The translations under genes were made by a program, and so were the position numbers. The notes below the pieces were generated by a model. It was not told the origin of the DNA. It was given only the letters and a program-made list of their open reading frames with translations, and made no database searches. This document shows, piece by piece, positions 32,237-40,418 of a stretch of DNA of 40,418 bases (position 1 is its first letter; every line of letters starts with the position of its first letter). The stretch lies in NCBI GenBank assembly GCA_026931725.1, contig JAIXLE010000044.1, forward strand, positions 1 to 40,418. The letters run 5' to 3'. The stretch is from Bacteroidales bacterium (GTDB lineage Bacteria; Planctomycetota; Planctomycetia; Gemmatales; Gemmataceae).

Positions 32237-33937
32237 CTATGCATGGTTCTGGGTGTCGGAGGACACGGATTCGGAGGACGTGGGGAACTGGATGCGAAAG
32301 GTCGTTCCCTCACCGGAGGTGGATTCCACTGTGAGCTGCGCGTGGTGATGTTCCAGTACCATCGCCACGAACGAAAGGCCGAGTCCCATTCCCGCACTGT
32401 TGCCGGAATAAATGGCGTTGTCCCGCTTTGTGGTGAAGTGCGATCGCAGACAGTTCGCCCGCACTTCCTCGGTCATGCCAACTCCATTATCCTGGACTTC
32501 GACCACAACGACCTCTGCCTCACGACGAGCCCGTAAGGTAATCGCCCCTTTCCAACCCGCGGCCTCGATGAGTCGCTTTTTCCGGGCGACCGGGTCTGTC
32601 TCAGCGGTTTGCCGGGCGAGTTCCCGCAAATGATTGCGTTTCTCAAATGTCGCATCACGCGAGTTGAAAACCAGATTCTCAATCGCCTGCTGCAAATGGG
32701 ACACATCGCCTCGGACCCACAATGGCTCACCCGGCACCGTAGCGGTGATGTCCACTTTCCATTTATCACGTCCCATCTCAGCCCATGTGACCGCCGTGTC
32801 ACGGATGAGAGCGGCCACATCAATCAGAGTCATGACCGTGTCGCCAGGGTCACGGCGGACAGTGCGGAGGATCTGTTGGAGGCGATCGGTGACGGTCCCC
32901 AATGTCGTGCGGACTTCGTTCAACATCCCGACTTGCTCACGGGGGAGTCCGTCTATTTCCAGACAGCGGACCAATAGATCGTTGGGTCGTACCAGAAGGT
33001 TCTTGATGTTGTGGGCATATGAGCCCGCCATGATACCGATACTGGCGAACAATTGGGACTTCATTTCCAGGGTGGACTTGATGGCTTCATCCGCCATTTG
33101 CTTGAGTGTGGCGGCTTCGAGTTTCTGGTTGAGCAGCGAACGCTCGAGTTCATCGCGTTGGAGGTCCGCTTCCTGCTGCTGTACGCGGGCTTCCAATAAC
33201 TCGCGGCGACGGTACTCCGCTTCGGCTTGTCCCGCAAGGAGGGCGAATTCGCGTTGCCGTTCCCGCCGGAGAAAACGGTAGGTAAAGAGCCCCGCCAACA
33301 GGGTCGCGGCCAGCAATACGGCCGCGATGATGAGCGCTTCTCGGCGTTGTTCGATTTGCCGTTGTTGAAGTTTGTTGAAGGCGTGCATCTGATATTCGCA
33401 GGCGATGGCGATTTGGTCGCCGACCCAAAGTTGCACGCGGTTCCGAACCATTTCTCCACTGGTTTCGCGGGAGTGCGGCAAGGGCGATTCCCAGAAAATG
33501 GTTTCCGCGTCCCCTTGTGGCGAACCGCCGATCGTGGGGAATTGCACCTCAATGCGGTAGACTTGGGGGAACGCTGGCAACTGCCCCTGATAGATGCGAG
33601 TCGGTTCGACCATTGACCGAATCTGCTCTCGGATTTCCGCGCGTTTGACAACCTGACGATTGGGTTCAAGGGGCACCAACCGCCGAGTCTGATCGTACTC
33701 GCGTGCCAGTTCGGGCAAGGTCTTGCGGAACGGTCGGGCTTCCGAAAGCCATTCCTGAACGATGGCGCGGTCGGCCTCCTCGGACCATTCCGCCCGGTTG
33801 TTCAGCAGCGTCACCAGCCACCCGATGAGGACAACCCAGACGATCAAGCCGGGAGCCAACCCCCCGATGTACTTGCCGATCAGTTTTCCGGTGGAAATGG
33901 GCTGTGGTACCGGAATGGTGTCACGGTCACTGTTCAT
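32237..33937 (-). CDS. Membrane sensor histidine kinase
   Basis: A 566-residue kinase. Two spans (~22-46 and ~200-221) enclose an extracytoplasmic sensor domain of about 150 residues, which I do not recognise. A coiled coil follows (~225-295), then the H-box GSYAHNIKNLLVRP with the presumed phospho-acceptor His309, and an HATPase_c domain: ENLVFNSRDA (N-box), VQDNGVGM (G1) and GMGLGLSFVA (G2). The H-box AHNIKN is not the common HELRTPL form. No receiver domain or response regulator is encoded nearby, so the partner is elsewhere. It overlaps the upstream PBP-like gene by 11 bases, so the two are probably co-expressed and that protein may feed the sensor. Confidence 0.9.
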   Translation of the reverse strand: MNSDRDTIPVPQPISTGKLIGKYIGGLAPGLIVWVVLIGWLVTLLNNRAEWSEEADRAIVQEWLSEARPFRKTLPELAREYDQTRRLVPLEPNRQVVKRAEIREQIRSMVEPTRIYQGQLPAFPQVYRIEVQFPTIGGSPQGDAETIFWESPLPHSRETSGEMVRNRVQLWVGDQIAIACEYQMHAFNKLQQRQIEQRREALIIAAVLLAATLLAGLFTYRFLRRERQREFALLAGQAEAEYRRRELLEARVQQQEADLQRDELERSLLNQKLEAATLKQMADEAIKSTLEMKSQLFASIGIMAGSYAHNIKNLLVRPNDLLVRCLEIDGLPREQVGMLNEVRTTLGTVTDRLQQILRTVRRDPGDTVMTLIDVAALIRDTAVTWAEMGRDKWKVDITATVPGEPLWVRGDVSHLQQAIENLVFNSRDATFEKRNHLRELARQTAETDPVARKKRLIEAAGWKGAITLRARREAEVVVVEVQDNGVGMTEEVRANCLRSHFTTKRDNAIYSGNSAGMGLGLSFVAMVLEHHHAQLTVESTSGEGTTFRIQFPTSSESVSSDTQNHA

Positions 33938-35573
33938 CGTCCCGTCCTTGATCTTCCGGGGTCAACACGGAACGGGTCCGCCACTGGTCCACATCCACCC
34001 GCCGGACGAACAGCCATCGGCGGTCCTCTCCGCGATGCCAGACATCAATCCGAGCGACGGGGTCCGCAGCGCGGACCGTGGGGTCCACCGAGGTTACGGG
34101 ACGCACCACGACGACATATTCTCCCGTGCCACCGACGCGATTGCCGTGTTCGTCGAAGAAGGCTGGGCAGAGCGTGGCAAACCGGGTTGCGAGTTCATCC
34201 GGGTTCGTCACTAACCCGGCCACGGCGGCCATCGAATTGTCCATGGTGATCCCATAAGCCGCCTGGGTCACGATTCGCGTCAATTCCGTATTGAGGAGGA
34301 CATCTTCTGTCCCATTGGGCGGTTCCAGTGCGTACTCACGCGGGATGTCCTGTGTGTCCTTGGGTTCGTCCCAGGCAACCGGGTTGTTATGCGTGAAGAA
34401 TACCAACGGAACGGACAACGATTGCACTGGCCAGGCGTAGAGTCCGTCCCGGTACACGGAGTTCAGGGAGACACCATCGCCACTGACCGCGACGATCCGT
34501 GCCCCCAGTGTTGGTTCCGCATCGGCCAACCCCCCCAGGAGTCGCCGGGCGGGTGTCGTCACGGCGGGAAGCACCAGCAAGGAGCGTTCCGGCGGCAACG
34601 ACCGATATTCTTGCAGCAGTTGTCCGCCTACGGTAGCCTCGTACCGATTGGGTCGGACCTGCCCGCCCACGCTGTAGTACACGGAACGCTGCCAAAAGCG
34701 GATCGGCAATCCGCCATCGATCCCGTTGTTTCCGGGGCGGAGTTTGACGCACAGGGCATCCCGGAACTGGGCGTTGAGGTCCACGGAAAACGGGTCATCT
34801 TCCCACTCAACCGCGAAGACTTTGGGACGTGAATGCGCTACCCCGTTTGTGGCGAGCCCGGAACAGACGGTCAGTGGGGCGATGTCCGCAAACGAGAGCG
34901 GCCGCAACTCGGGATTTTGCCAGACGAAATCCAGAACGGCATCGGCCATTTGACGATTCGTAAAGCAGAAACGGTACGAACGGCCTGGGTACAATCCGAG
35001 CAGGCCCGGTCCTTTCGATGCAGTCCCATTCTGTTCGGGCGTGTCTCCGAGCCGATCCGCGGTCGCTTGGGTCAGGAGCAGCAGCGGTCGACCACCGTGC
35101 CACTGTTCCTGACGGTTCATGGCGCGGGCGAGATCCACAGCGCGATCGGTCGAACCGCCGCCGATAACCGCGAGTGGGGCTGGGTCACGTCGAGCCAGAG
35201 TCTCCACCCAATAATCGACCCCGGCATCGCTGCTGAGCTTGTACCAACGAATACGCAGGTGACCCGGTTGCCCGGAGAGACTCAGCACCAATTCGGGGAC
35301 AGCCGTCGAACTGTCTCGAAAGGCCCGTGTCTCATCGACCTTCAACCCCGGTATCAGTCGTTGTGCCCGCACTACCCCGTACACGAAGCGTTCCCAGTTT
35401 GCAGTATTCGTTGTCGTGTGCAACCAAGCCAATTCTTGGTCATCTTCTGGGACATCCAGAACCCGTGCCCCGCGCACGGCGACATCTAACCCCGGCACCG
35501 GCACTCCCAGAGTCAGAAATACCACGGGCAGACAGATGAGCAACACCAGAAGCGGATAGCCATATCGGGTCAT
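33927..35573 (-). CDS. Exported or anchored periplasmic-binding-protein-like protein
   Basis: A 548-residue protein starting at ATG 35573 (GTG 35594 is an alternative). An N-terminal hydrophobic segment (YPLLVLLICLPVVFLTL) is a signal peptide or anchor. The middle resembles a type 1 periplasmic-binding fold: PLAVIGGGSTDRAVDLARA, then YRFCFTNRQMADAVLDFV, and VFAVEWEDDPFSVDLN. Similarity is in pattern only and the assignment is tentative. The C-terminal ~90 residues (GEYVVVVRPVTSVD onward) form another beta-rich part. No ABC permease or ATPase lies nearby. Its end overlaps the histidine kinase gene by 11 bases, so a role as ligand-binding partner of that sensor is a reasonable guess. Confidence 0.65.
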   Translation of the reverse strand: MTRYGYPLLVLLICLPVVFLTLGVPVPGLDVAVRGARVLDVPEDDQELAWLHTTTNTANWERFVYGVVRAQRLIPGLKVDETRAFRDSSTAVPELVLSLSGQPGHLRIRWYKLSSDAGVDYWVETLARRDPAPLAVIGGGSTDRAVDLARAMNRQEQWHGGRPLLLLTQATADRLGDTPEQNGTASKGPGLLGLYPGRSYRFCFTNRQMADAVLDFVWQNPELRPLSFADIAPLTVCSGLATNGVAHSRPKVFAVEWEDDPFSVDLNAQFRDALCVKLRPGNNGIDGGLPIRFWQRSVYYSVGGQVRPNRYEATVGGQLLQEYRSLPPERSLLVLPAVTTPARRLLGGLADAEPTLGARIVAVSGDGVSLNSVYRDGLYAWPVQSLSVPLVFFTHNNPVAWDEPKDTQDIPREYALEPPNGTEDVLLNTELTRIVTQAAYGITMDNSMAAVAGLVTNPDELATRFATLCPAFFDEHGNRVGGTGEYVVVVRPVTSVDPTVRAADPVARIDVWHRGEDRRWLFVRRVDVDQWRTRSVLTPEDQGRDDEQ

Positions 35574-35624
35574 GGTGATGTCCCATACGTCCACGAAGAT
35601 CCCATACTCGCACCTTCCTGAAGA

Positions 35625-37061
35625 TCAAAATTGCATGTAGAGGAAGGTCTTGCCCACGCCGGGCGCGAACACCACCAACAGCACCACCGCCGTAGCCGCC
35701 GCACACCCACGGGCCAAATCCGGTACGCGGACAGGGACACGTCCCCAAAGGGATGACCCCACCGCCGCAACGTGACCAGCCAGCCCCACCGCGATCAACA
35801 CGGGCACCAGTGGGGGAATCGGAGTGGGCGTGGGACCCAATCCCGATTCCCACCCGAGTGCGCGCACCATCAAAGTGATTCCGCCGGACCAGGACTCCAT
35901 CCGAATCAGAATCAATCCGAAAAGCAGTTGGGCCATCGTGGCCATCCAGGCAATCACGGTCCACGGCAGCGAACGCCGTCCCCGGTCGAGCCACGGTATC
36001 CCGGCCACGGCACGATCGTAGGACCGATGCAACCCCATCAAAACACCGTTGAACACGCCGTAGACGACCCATCGCCACTCGGCTCCGTGCCACAACCCGC
36101 AGAGGACGAATATCACCATTAGGTTGCAGTATGTCCGCACGGTTGAGCCCCGACTGCCGCCGAGTGGGAAATAGAGGTAATCCCGCAACCATGTCGAGAG
36201 CGACAGATGCCAACGTCGCCAGAAATCGGCGATGCTCGTCGCCAAGTAGGGCAACTGGAAGTTCGGCGGGAGTTCAAAACCGAACCATTTGGCCGTGCCC
36301 AGGGCGATGTCCGTGTACCCGGAGAAATCGCAATAAATCTGCACCGCCCAGGCGATCACCGCCCAGCGGAGTGTCCCCGCGTCGAACGCCTCGGGGTTGG
36401 CAAATACCGGCGAGACGAACATTTGATCGAGCTGATCGGCGATGAGCAACTTTTTGAACAAACCCAAAATGAACAGATGCAACCCATCCGCGATTTGCCG
36501 AGATGTGACCCGCGGCGGTGTCGCCATCTGGGGGAGGAACTCCACAGCCCGGACGATCGGCCCGGCCGCCAGTTGCGGGAAGAAGGCCACGAATAAAGCG
36601 TAATCCCGGAAATTGCGCACCGCACGCACCTGGCCCCGGTACACGTCCACCGTGTAGCTGATGCCTTGGAATGTGTGGAAACTGATTCCCAGCGGGAGCA
36701 AAATGTCCCAGGCGCGATCCGGCACACCGTAGCCGCCAAACTGAAGCAGTGACACCCCGGTGTCGTAGACGAACGTGGTGTACTTGAAAACCCCGAGCAA
36801 TCCGAGATTCGAGACAATACTGAGCGTCAGCCAGCGTCGTCGCCGCCGGGGATCGGTGCTGGCTTCGATCTTCAACCCGGCACAATAGTCGATGACCGTC
36901 AACCCCAGCAGCACGGCGAGGTACTGCGGAGCAGCCCAAGCGTAAAACAGCCAACTCGCGGCGAGCAAGAAACGGTACTTCGCGCTCCGCCCGCGCAGCA
37001 GGTGGTAGCCAAGCAGCACGAACAGCAGGAAGATGAAAAAGGCTTTCCCTGCAAGAATCAC
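35625..37061 (-). CDS. MBOAT-family O-acyltransferase (AlgI-like)
   Basis: A 478-residue polytopic membrane enzyme. MBOAT hallmarks are LLPLGISFHTFQGISYTVDV, YCDFSGYTDIALGTAKWFGF, DFWRRWHLSLSTWLRDY, and GLWHGAEWRWVVYG with the catalytic His. The C-terminus FLYMQF is typical of AlgI-type members. Such proteins move acetyl groups across the membrane to exopolysaccharide, alginate, peptidoglycan or similar acceptors. GTG 37061 overlaps the TGA of the upstream SGNH-like gene by four bases (GTGA), so both are translationally coupled and probably form one acetylation pair. A GAGG lies about 10 bases upstream of the start. Acceptor unknown. Confidence 0.93.
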   Translation of the reverse strand: MILAGKAFFIFLLFVLLGYHLLRGRSAKYRFLLAASWLFYAWAAPQYLAVLLGLTVIDYCAGLKIEASTDPRRRRRWLTLSIVSNLGLLGVFKYTTFVYDTGVSLLQFGGYGVPDRAWDILLPLGISFHTFQGISYTVDVYRGQVRAVRNFRDYALFVAFFPQLAAGPIVRAVEFLPQMATPPRVTSRQIADGLHLFILGLFKKLLIADQLDQMFVSPVFANPEAFDAGTLRWAVIAWAVQIYCDFSGYTDIALGTAKWFGFELPPNFQLPYLATSIADFWRRWHLSLSTWLRDYLYFPLGGSRGSTVRTYCNLMVIFVLCGLWHGAEWRWVVYGVFNGVLMGLHRSYDRAVAGIPWLDRGRRSLPWTVIAWMATMAQLLFGLILIRMESWSGGITLMVRALGWESGLGPTPTPIPPLVPVLIAVGLAGHVAAVGSSLWGRVPVRVPDLARGCAAATAVVLLVVFAPGVGKTFLYMQF

Positions 37062-38164
37062 GGTCGGCGCACCTCGGCTAGGGTCGCGGGATGGTCCATG
37101 GAACGTACCGTTTCGAGTTGGGTCCGCAGCCAGAGCGAGAGTTTGCTGGCCCCAACGCGGTTCAAGTGAATGATGTCCGCGAAATCGGCATCCGTGAGGC
37201 CGACCGTAGCCCGATCCGCCCGTAGCACGATCACGGAAGAATCCGCCTCCACATCCGCCAACCGACGACGATACGCGGCCATCGCGGCAGGGTATTGTGC
37301 TTCCAGATCCGCCGTCACCGGCATATCAAGTAGCACAAGCTCCGTGCGGTGGGCCTTCGACCAATCCATCAATCGGCACAAATACCGTAAATGCGAACCC
37401 GTCGTATACCGATCCAGGAACGTGAACGGCGGTTGCGGCCAGTGGTTCGCCTTCACCTGATCGTAATGGCGATACTCAAACCCCTGTGCCGGAGCGTATC
37501 CGGTGCCTGCCCGCAGTTTTTGCGAGTATCCGTGCAGTTCCTGCGCTTCTCGCGCTGCGTCCGGGCAAGCACCGGGGACACGCTCTTCCACGAACCGAGC
37601 CGCCGCCATGCGGATCCCGTGACGATACCGGAATGCCGACCAGATGTCCCCAATGCGGACTTGAACATAGTGCCGTGTCGCCCACTCGGCCGCATCCGGG
37701 CGGGTGTGGCAAAGATCCGCCATATCTCGGAATGACATCAACGAATGAATCCCATGAGGTTCATTCCGCCGATCGTTCATATCACTGGCCGTAATGCCGT
37801 AAACCAGCAGTTTCGGTGGCGTGGGGCAGGCATGGACTGTCGCAAAGTAATAATCCGTGGTGGTGCCGCCCGGCAAACCGACCGCGTAGCCCGACTGTAA
37901 GGTTTCCCCCCGCCAGGAGACACCCTGCAAAATGGCCGGGTCGAGTCCTTCACTCACCGGAGAACCGCCGACTAGGACGAAATCGCGGGGTTGCGCCGCA
38001 CAGCCCCGCACCCGCTCCGCGTATCCATCCGGGGAATGACGTTCCCAGGTATCGCGGAAAGCCAGCACGGCCAGATCAAGCAACACGAGTCCGCACAGCA
38101 CCACGAACGGCCCACGCAACCGCTGGAAGAACGATTCGGATATTGATGGCGGTGTATCGGACAT
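37058..38164 (-). CDS. SGNH-hydrolase-like (AlgJ/AlgX or DUF1574 type) anchored protein
   Basis: A 368-residue protein starting at 38164 with AAGGAGG just upstream (38169-38175). An N-terminal membrane anchor (~18-40; GPFVVLCGLVLLDLAVLAF) is followed by an extracytoplasmic domain. VLVGGSPVSEGLDP (~residue 65-78) replaces the GDS block of SGNH hydrolases (Ser in GGSP), and DFADIIHLNRVGASKLS near the end carries the Asp/His pair. This arrangement is typical of the AlgJ/AlgX and PatB partners of MBOAT acyltransferases, which transfer the acetyl group to polymer. Its coupling to the MBOAT gene supports this. The first gene of a probable four-gene transcript. Confidence 0.8.
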   Translation of the reverse strand: MSDTPPSISESFFQRLRGPFVVLCGLVLLDLAVLAFRDTWERHSPDGYAERVRGCAAQPRDFVLVGGSPVSEGLDPAILQGVSWRGETLQSGYAVGLPGGTTTDYYFATVHACPTPPKLLVYGITASDMNDRRNEPHGIHSLMSFRDMADLCHTRPDAAEWATRHYVQVRIGDIWSAFRYRHGIRMAAARFVEERVPGACPDAAREAQELHGYSQKLRAGTGYAPAQGFEYRHYDQVKANHWPQPPFTFLDRYTTGSHLRYLCRLMDWSKAHRTELVLLDMPVTADLEAQYPAAMAAYRRRLADVEADSSVIVLRADRATVGLTDADFADIIHLNRVGASKLSLWLRTQLETVRSMDHPATLAEVRRP

Positions 38165-38335
38165 GATGCCTCCTTGCATCCGACCGGGGTGCAAAAGGAT
38201 ACCCCAGGCGGAACGACTCCGGGAAGACGAGTTTCCCGAGTTATCCGCATTTCCACGACCGCCCTTGTAAGCGCAACCAAGTCAGGTACAAAATCTGTCA
38301 TTGAGTTGGTCGCAATTGTTGCTGGAGGAGTAACC

Positions 38336-39328
38336 GTGCCGCGTCTTCGTTTTGGAATGGCTCGCATTGGGATGGCTGCTGTTCTACTGGCCGGAATGGT
38401 GTCCGTGGGATTCGCTCAAGATGCTGCGAAAAGCACTTTTGAAACGAAGTTCCAAAAGGACAAGGCGTTTTATCAGGAACTGACCACCGAAGTCGGCCAG
38501 ACTGTCAAGGTGCAGGGTGGTTCGGACCTGAACCTCAAGCACAAGCAGACCTTCTACTTCAAATGGACCCCAGTGACGGTCGACAAAGATCGCACAGTCG
38601 TTAAACAGACGATCGAAGGGGTCAAGATGACCGTCGACATCGCGGGCAACCCGATCAATTACGATTCCACGGACCCGAACCCCACGGGTACTTCCAGCAA
38701 CCCCGGACTGGCGGGCTTCTTCAAGAGCCTTGTCGGCGCGGAGTTCACCGTGACGTTCGGCCCAAAAATGAAGGTGGAAAAGGTCGAAGGCCGCGAAGAG
38801 TTCCTGAAGAAACTGGCCGGGGCCAACCCGCAAATGGAACAACTTCTGAAGAAGATTCTTTCTGATGAAGCGCTCAAGGAAATGACCGACCCGAGCCTCG
38901 GTCTGACCGCCCCGGATGCCAAAGCGGTTGGGGAATCGTGGGAGAAGAAAAGCACGCTGTCCCTCGGCCCGATCGGTGAGTACGAACGAACATTCAAATT
39001 CACCAATAAAGGGAAAGACCCGCAGAAGAAGGAATTCGACCGGGTGGAAGTGGAAACGAAACTCGTCTACAAAGCCCCGCCCGCGGACCAACCGGACGGC
39101 CTACTCTTCCGCATCAAAAGCGGCAACCTCGAAACCGTGAACCCAAAACCGGGTGTGATTCTCTTCGACAGCAAGGCCAATCGCGTCGAATCGGCGGAAA
39201 TTTCCGTTTCGATGCGCGGCACGCTGAGCGTCACCATCGGCACCACGGATACCATGGTGGAACTGCAACAAGACCAGAAAACCACCACCCGCACCGGCGA
39301 AAAATCCTTCCTGCCTGAGAAGAAGTAA
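38336..39328 (+). CDS. Secreted DUF6263-like protein
   Basis: A 330-residue protein starting at GTG 38336, fixed by GGAGGAG at 38324-38330; the longer frame from 38174 would run through the divergent promoter region. The signal peptide (FGMARIGMAAVLLAGMVSVG, cleavage after GFAQ, ~residue 27) is clear. The mature part is Lys/Thr-rich and beta-rich (YQELTTEVGQTVKVQGGSDL, KQTFYFKWTPVTVDKDRTVV, GESWEKKSTLSLGPIG), with paired strand segments matching planctomycete DUF6263-type proteins. Periplasmic location is likely; no catalytic motif is visible and its role is unknown. It is a single gene, divergent from the surface-acylation operon. Confidence 0.75.
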   Translation: MPRLRFGMARIGMAAVLLAGMVSVGFAQDAAKSTFETKFQKDKAFYQELTTEVGQTVKVQGGSDLNLKHKQTFYFKWTPVTVDKDRTVVKQTIEGVKMTVDIAGNPINYDSTDPNPTGTSSNPGLAGFFKSLVGAEFTVTFGPKMKVEKVEGREEFLKKLAGANPQMEQLLKKILSDEALKEMTDPSLGLTAPDAKAVGESWEKKSTLSLGPIGEYERTFKFTNKGKDPQKKEFDRVEVETKLVYKAPPADQPDGLLFRIKSGNLETVNPKPGVILFDSKANRVESAEISVSMRGTLSVTIGTTDTMVELQQDQKTTTRTGEKSFLPEKK

Positions 39329-39436
39329 CAGCAACCCACACTCCGCCAGCCCGCTGCCGGTGATCCACCGCCAGGATGTGCGGGGTTGGCTGAATCGGGA
39401 TGATCCGCGGAACGACTGCGACCATGCCGATTTCCT

Positions 39437-39470
39437 GCCGCCGCAAGGGAGATTCCCCCCTTCTGGCGGC
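39437..39470 (+). terminator. Stem-loop after the DUF6263-like gene
   Basis: Outer stem GCCGCC/GGCGGC (39437-39442 with 39465-39470) and inner AAGGG/CCCTT (39445-39449 with 39458-39462), followed by ACATTTTCCC. A weak terminator candidate 108 bp after the stop. Confidence 0.45.
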
Positions 39471-39571
39471 CACATTTTCCCTCCGTTCGCTGCCGTTCGC
39501 CTCCGTTCGTAGGCATGAACCCTGATCGCCCATCAGCGTGTGTGCCTGTTTCCCTTCCTGGAGAACTCCTC

Positions 39572-40000
39572 ATGATTCGCAAAATCTTACTCCTCGGTGT
39601 CGGGCTCGGTTTGACGCTGGCGGGCGTTCCGTTCGCCCAGAGTCACGAAAAGACACCCAGCAAGATCAAGCCCGTGATCGCTCGGGACATCGTGGAGAAG
39701 ATGGGCGGCCAAGACGCGAAAGCCACGGCTGTGGAAGTGATTTTGCAACCCGGTCAAGCGGGCGATCCTCACCGCCACCCTGGGCCGGTGTTCGGCTATG
39801 TGTTAGAAGGCGTGTACGAATGGGCGATTGACGATCAGCCTTCCAAGGTACTCAAGGTCGGCGAGGCATTTTACGAACCCGCGGGCTGCCTGCATCGCGT
39901 GTCGAAGAACCCTGCCGCGAAGGGGCAGACACGAGTACTCGCATGGGTCATCCACCCACGCGATGCCAAGGAACTCGCCATCCCCGAGAAAAAGCGGTAA
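39572..40000 (+). CDS. Secreted cupin-domain protein
   Basis: A 142-residue protein starting at 39572 (GGAG at 39560-39563). A signal peptide (KILLLGVGLGLTLAGVPFAQ) directs it out of the cytoplasm. A single small cupin domain follows: QPGQAGDPHRHPGPVFGYVL carries the H-x-H...E metal site, with GEAFYEPAGCLHRV as second cupin motif (His). It resembles small periplasmic cupins of unknown function seen in many bacteria; a metal is probably bound. It is a single gene downstream of the DUF6263-like gene (243-bp gap with a stem-loop), so it likely has its own promoter. Confidence 0.9.
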   Translation: MIRKILLLGVGLGLTLAGVPFAQSHEKTPSKIKPVIARDIVEKMGGQDAKATAVEVILQPGQAGDPHRHPGPVFGYVLEGVYEWAIDDQPSKVLKVGEAFYEPAGCLHRVSKNPAAKGQTRVLAWVIHPRDAKELAIPEKKR

Positions 40001-40358
40001 CGCCACGGTACTGTGCCTCCCGAAAATGCCATCCTGACAGCCGAAGTCGTTTGCATGTGTCATTTCGGCAGTTGGGAACGCGGATGGAATTGATAGCGAA
40101 CTTGCGAATGTTCGGACATCGGGTGACTTCGGAGCGTTCGCGGCACTCGATGAGGTGGCTATCCTCGCGAGAACGGTGCTGAGCGCGAACCGTCCGCAAC
40201 GATTCGGCAGGAATCGCCAGCATGTTGAAGTGAGTCGGTGAGAATCAGCGGGCTACGCAACTCGGCGGTAGCGGTGATGTAGGCCGCCGCCCATCGGGAT
40301 CGAGACGACGGGACCGCGATCCGGTGGTTCAACTTCACGCGGATTGGGACTGTTGTCA
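40001..40358. other. Stretch without a supported gene
   Basis: About 360 bp between the cupin gene and the probable IS terminus. A minus-strand frame (40159-40359; MTTVPIRVKLNHRIAVPSS) is open but short and without a ribosome binding site; it could be the 5' piece of something cut by the neighbouring IS, or noise. No RNA gene was seen. Confidence 0.5.
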
Positions 40359-40418
40359 TATACTAGACTCGCTGCACAAATAGGTTGCCGCGTGCGTATA
40401 CTGCCAGCATGAGCCACT
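40359..40418 (+). mobile_element. Probable left end of an IS5-like element (cut by window end)
   Basis: 40359-40386 contains TACTAGACTCGCTGCACAAA, closely similar to 16998-17024 (TATTAGACCCGCTGTACAAT). Both are read inward from the presumed ends, as expected of the two termini of one IS family. About 50 bp in, an ATG at 40410 opens a frame (ATG AGC CAC) at the position expected for a transposase start. The rest lies outside the window. Confidence 0.4.

Noticed and set aside
39480..39511. Three CCGTTCG repeats upstream of the cupin gene
   Set aside because: Too short and irregular to support an operator or CRISPR-like array.
1..40418. tRNA, rRNA, riboswitch and CRISPR signatures
   Set aside because: No T-loop/anticodon pattern, rRNA-like block, known riboswitch core or regularly spaced repeat was seen by eye; a covariance-model scan was not possible.

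Overview
The window looks like a chromosomal segment of a planctomycete, most probably of the Gemmataceae. The protein content points there: a DUF1592/cytochrome-type protein translationally coupled to a Tat-exported DUF1552 protein, an ECF sigma factor followed by a FecR/CBM96-like membrane protein, a HEAT-repeat lipoprotein, a zinc-ribbon/two-TM protein, a DUF6263-like secreted protein and a squalene-hopene-cyclase-type protein. The sequence is GC-rich, genes lie on both strands in short overlapping operons, and no rRNA, tRNA or CRISPR array was seen. Assignment is from recognised families only; no database was searched.

Layout. 1-1341: a nearly gene-poor edge with a long AT-rich palindrome (49-94), one small unknown gene (427-978, minus) and a U-tailed terminator. 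1342-6390: HEAT-repeat lipoprotein, zinc-ribbon membrane protein, a DPM1-like glycosyltransferase, and a coiled-coil protein plus GT2 glycosyltransferase pair. 6618-11452: gltX, glnS and asnS in a row. 11630-17170: an insertion-rich island with an intact IS4-like element, a possible transposase tail, a Gfo/Idh/MocA oxidoreductase, a predicted PUA/EVE-like plus PD-(D/E)xK nuclease gene split by an IS66-type element, and an IS5-like remnant. 17341-25006: Cys-rich secreted protein, beta-hydroxyacid dehydrogenase, ECF sigma/FecR pair, DUF1552/DUF1592 pair. 25308-32142: nucleoside MFS transporter, a small unknown protein, a 2Fe-2S ferredoxin, a 22-bp-arm palindrome, then the tightly overlapping operon pyrE / PII-like / triterpene cyclase / NCS2 permease. 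32237-38164 (minus): SGNH-like protein, MBOAT acyltransferase, PBP-like exported protein and a histidine kinase. 38336-40418: two secreted proteins and, at the window end, what looks like the terminus of another IS5-like element.

The most unusual items are (i) the split PUA/EVE-like plus nuclease gene, whose halves rejoin in frame when the IS66 unit is removed, although no target duplication is visible; (ii) the pyrE/PII/cyclase/permease operon, whose PII protein has Phe instead of the modifiable Tyr51; (iii) the surface-acylation genes adjoining a histidine kinase with its own binding-protein-like partner and no response regulator; and (iv) strong perfect hairpins at gene ends that lack U-tracts.
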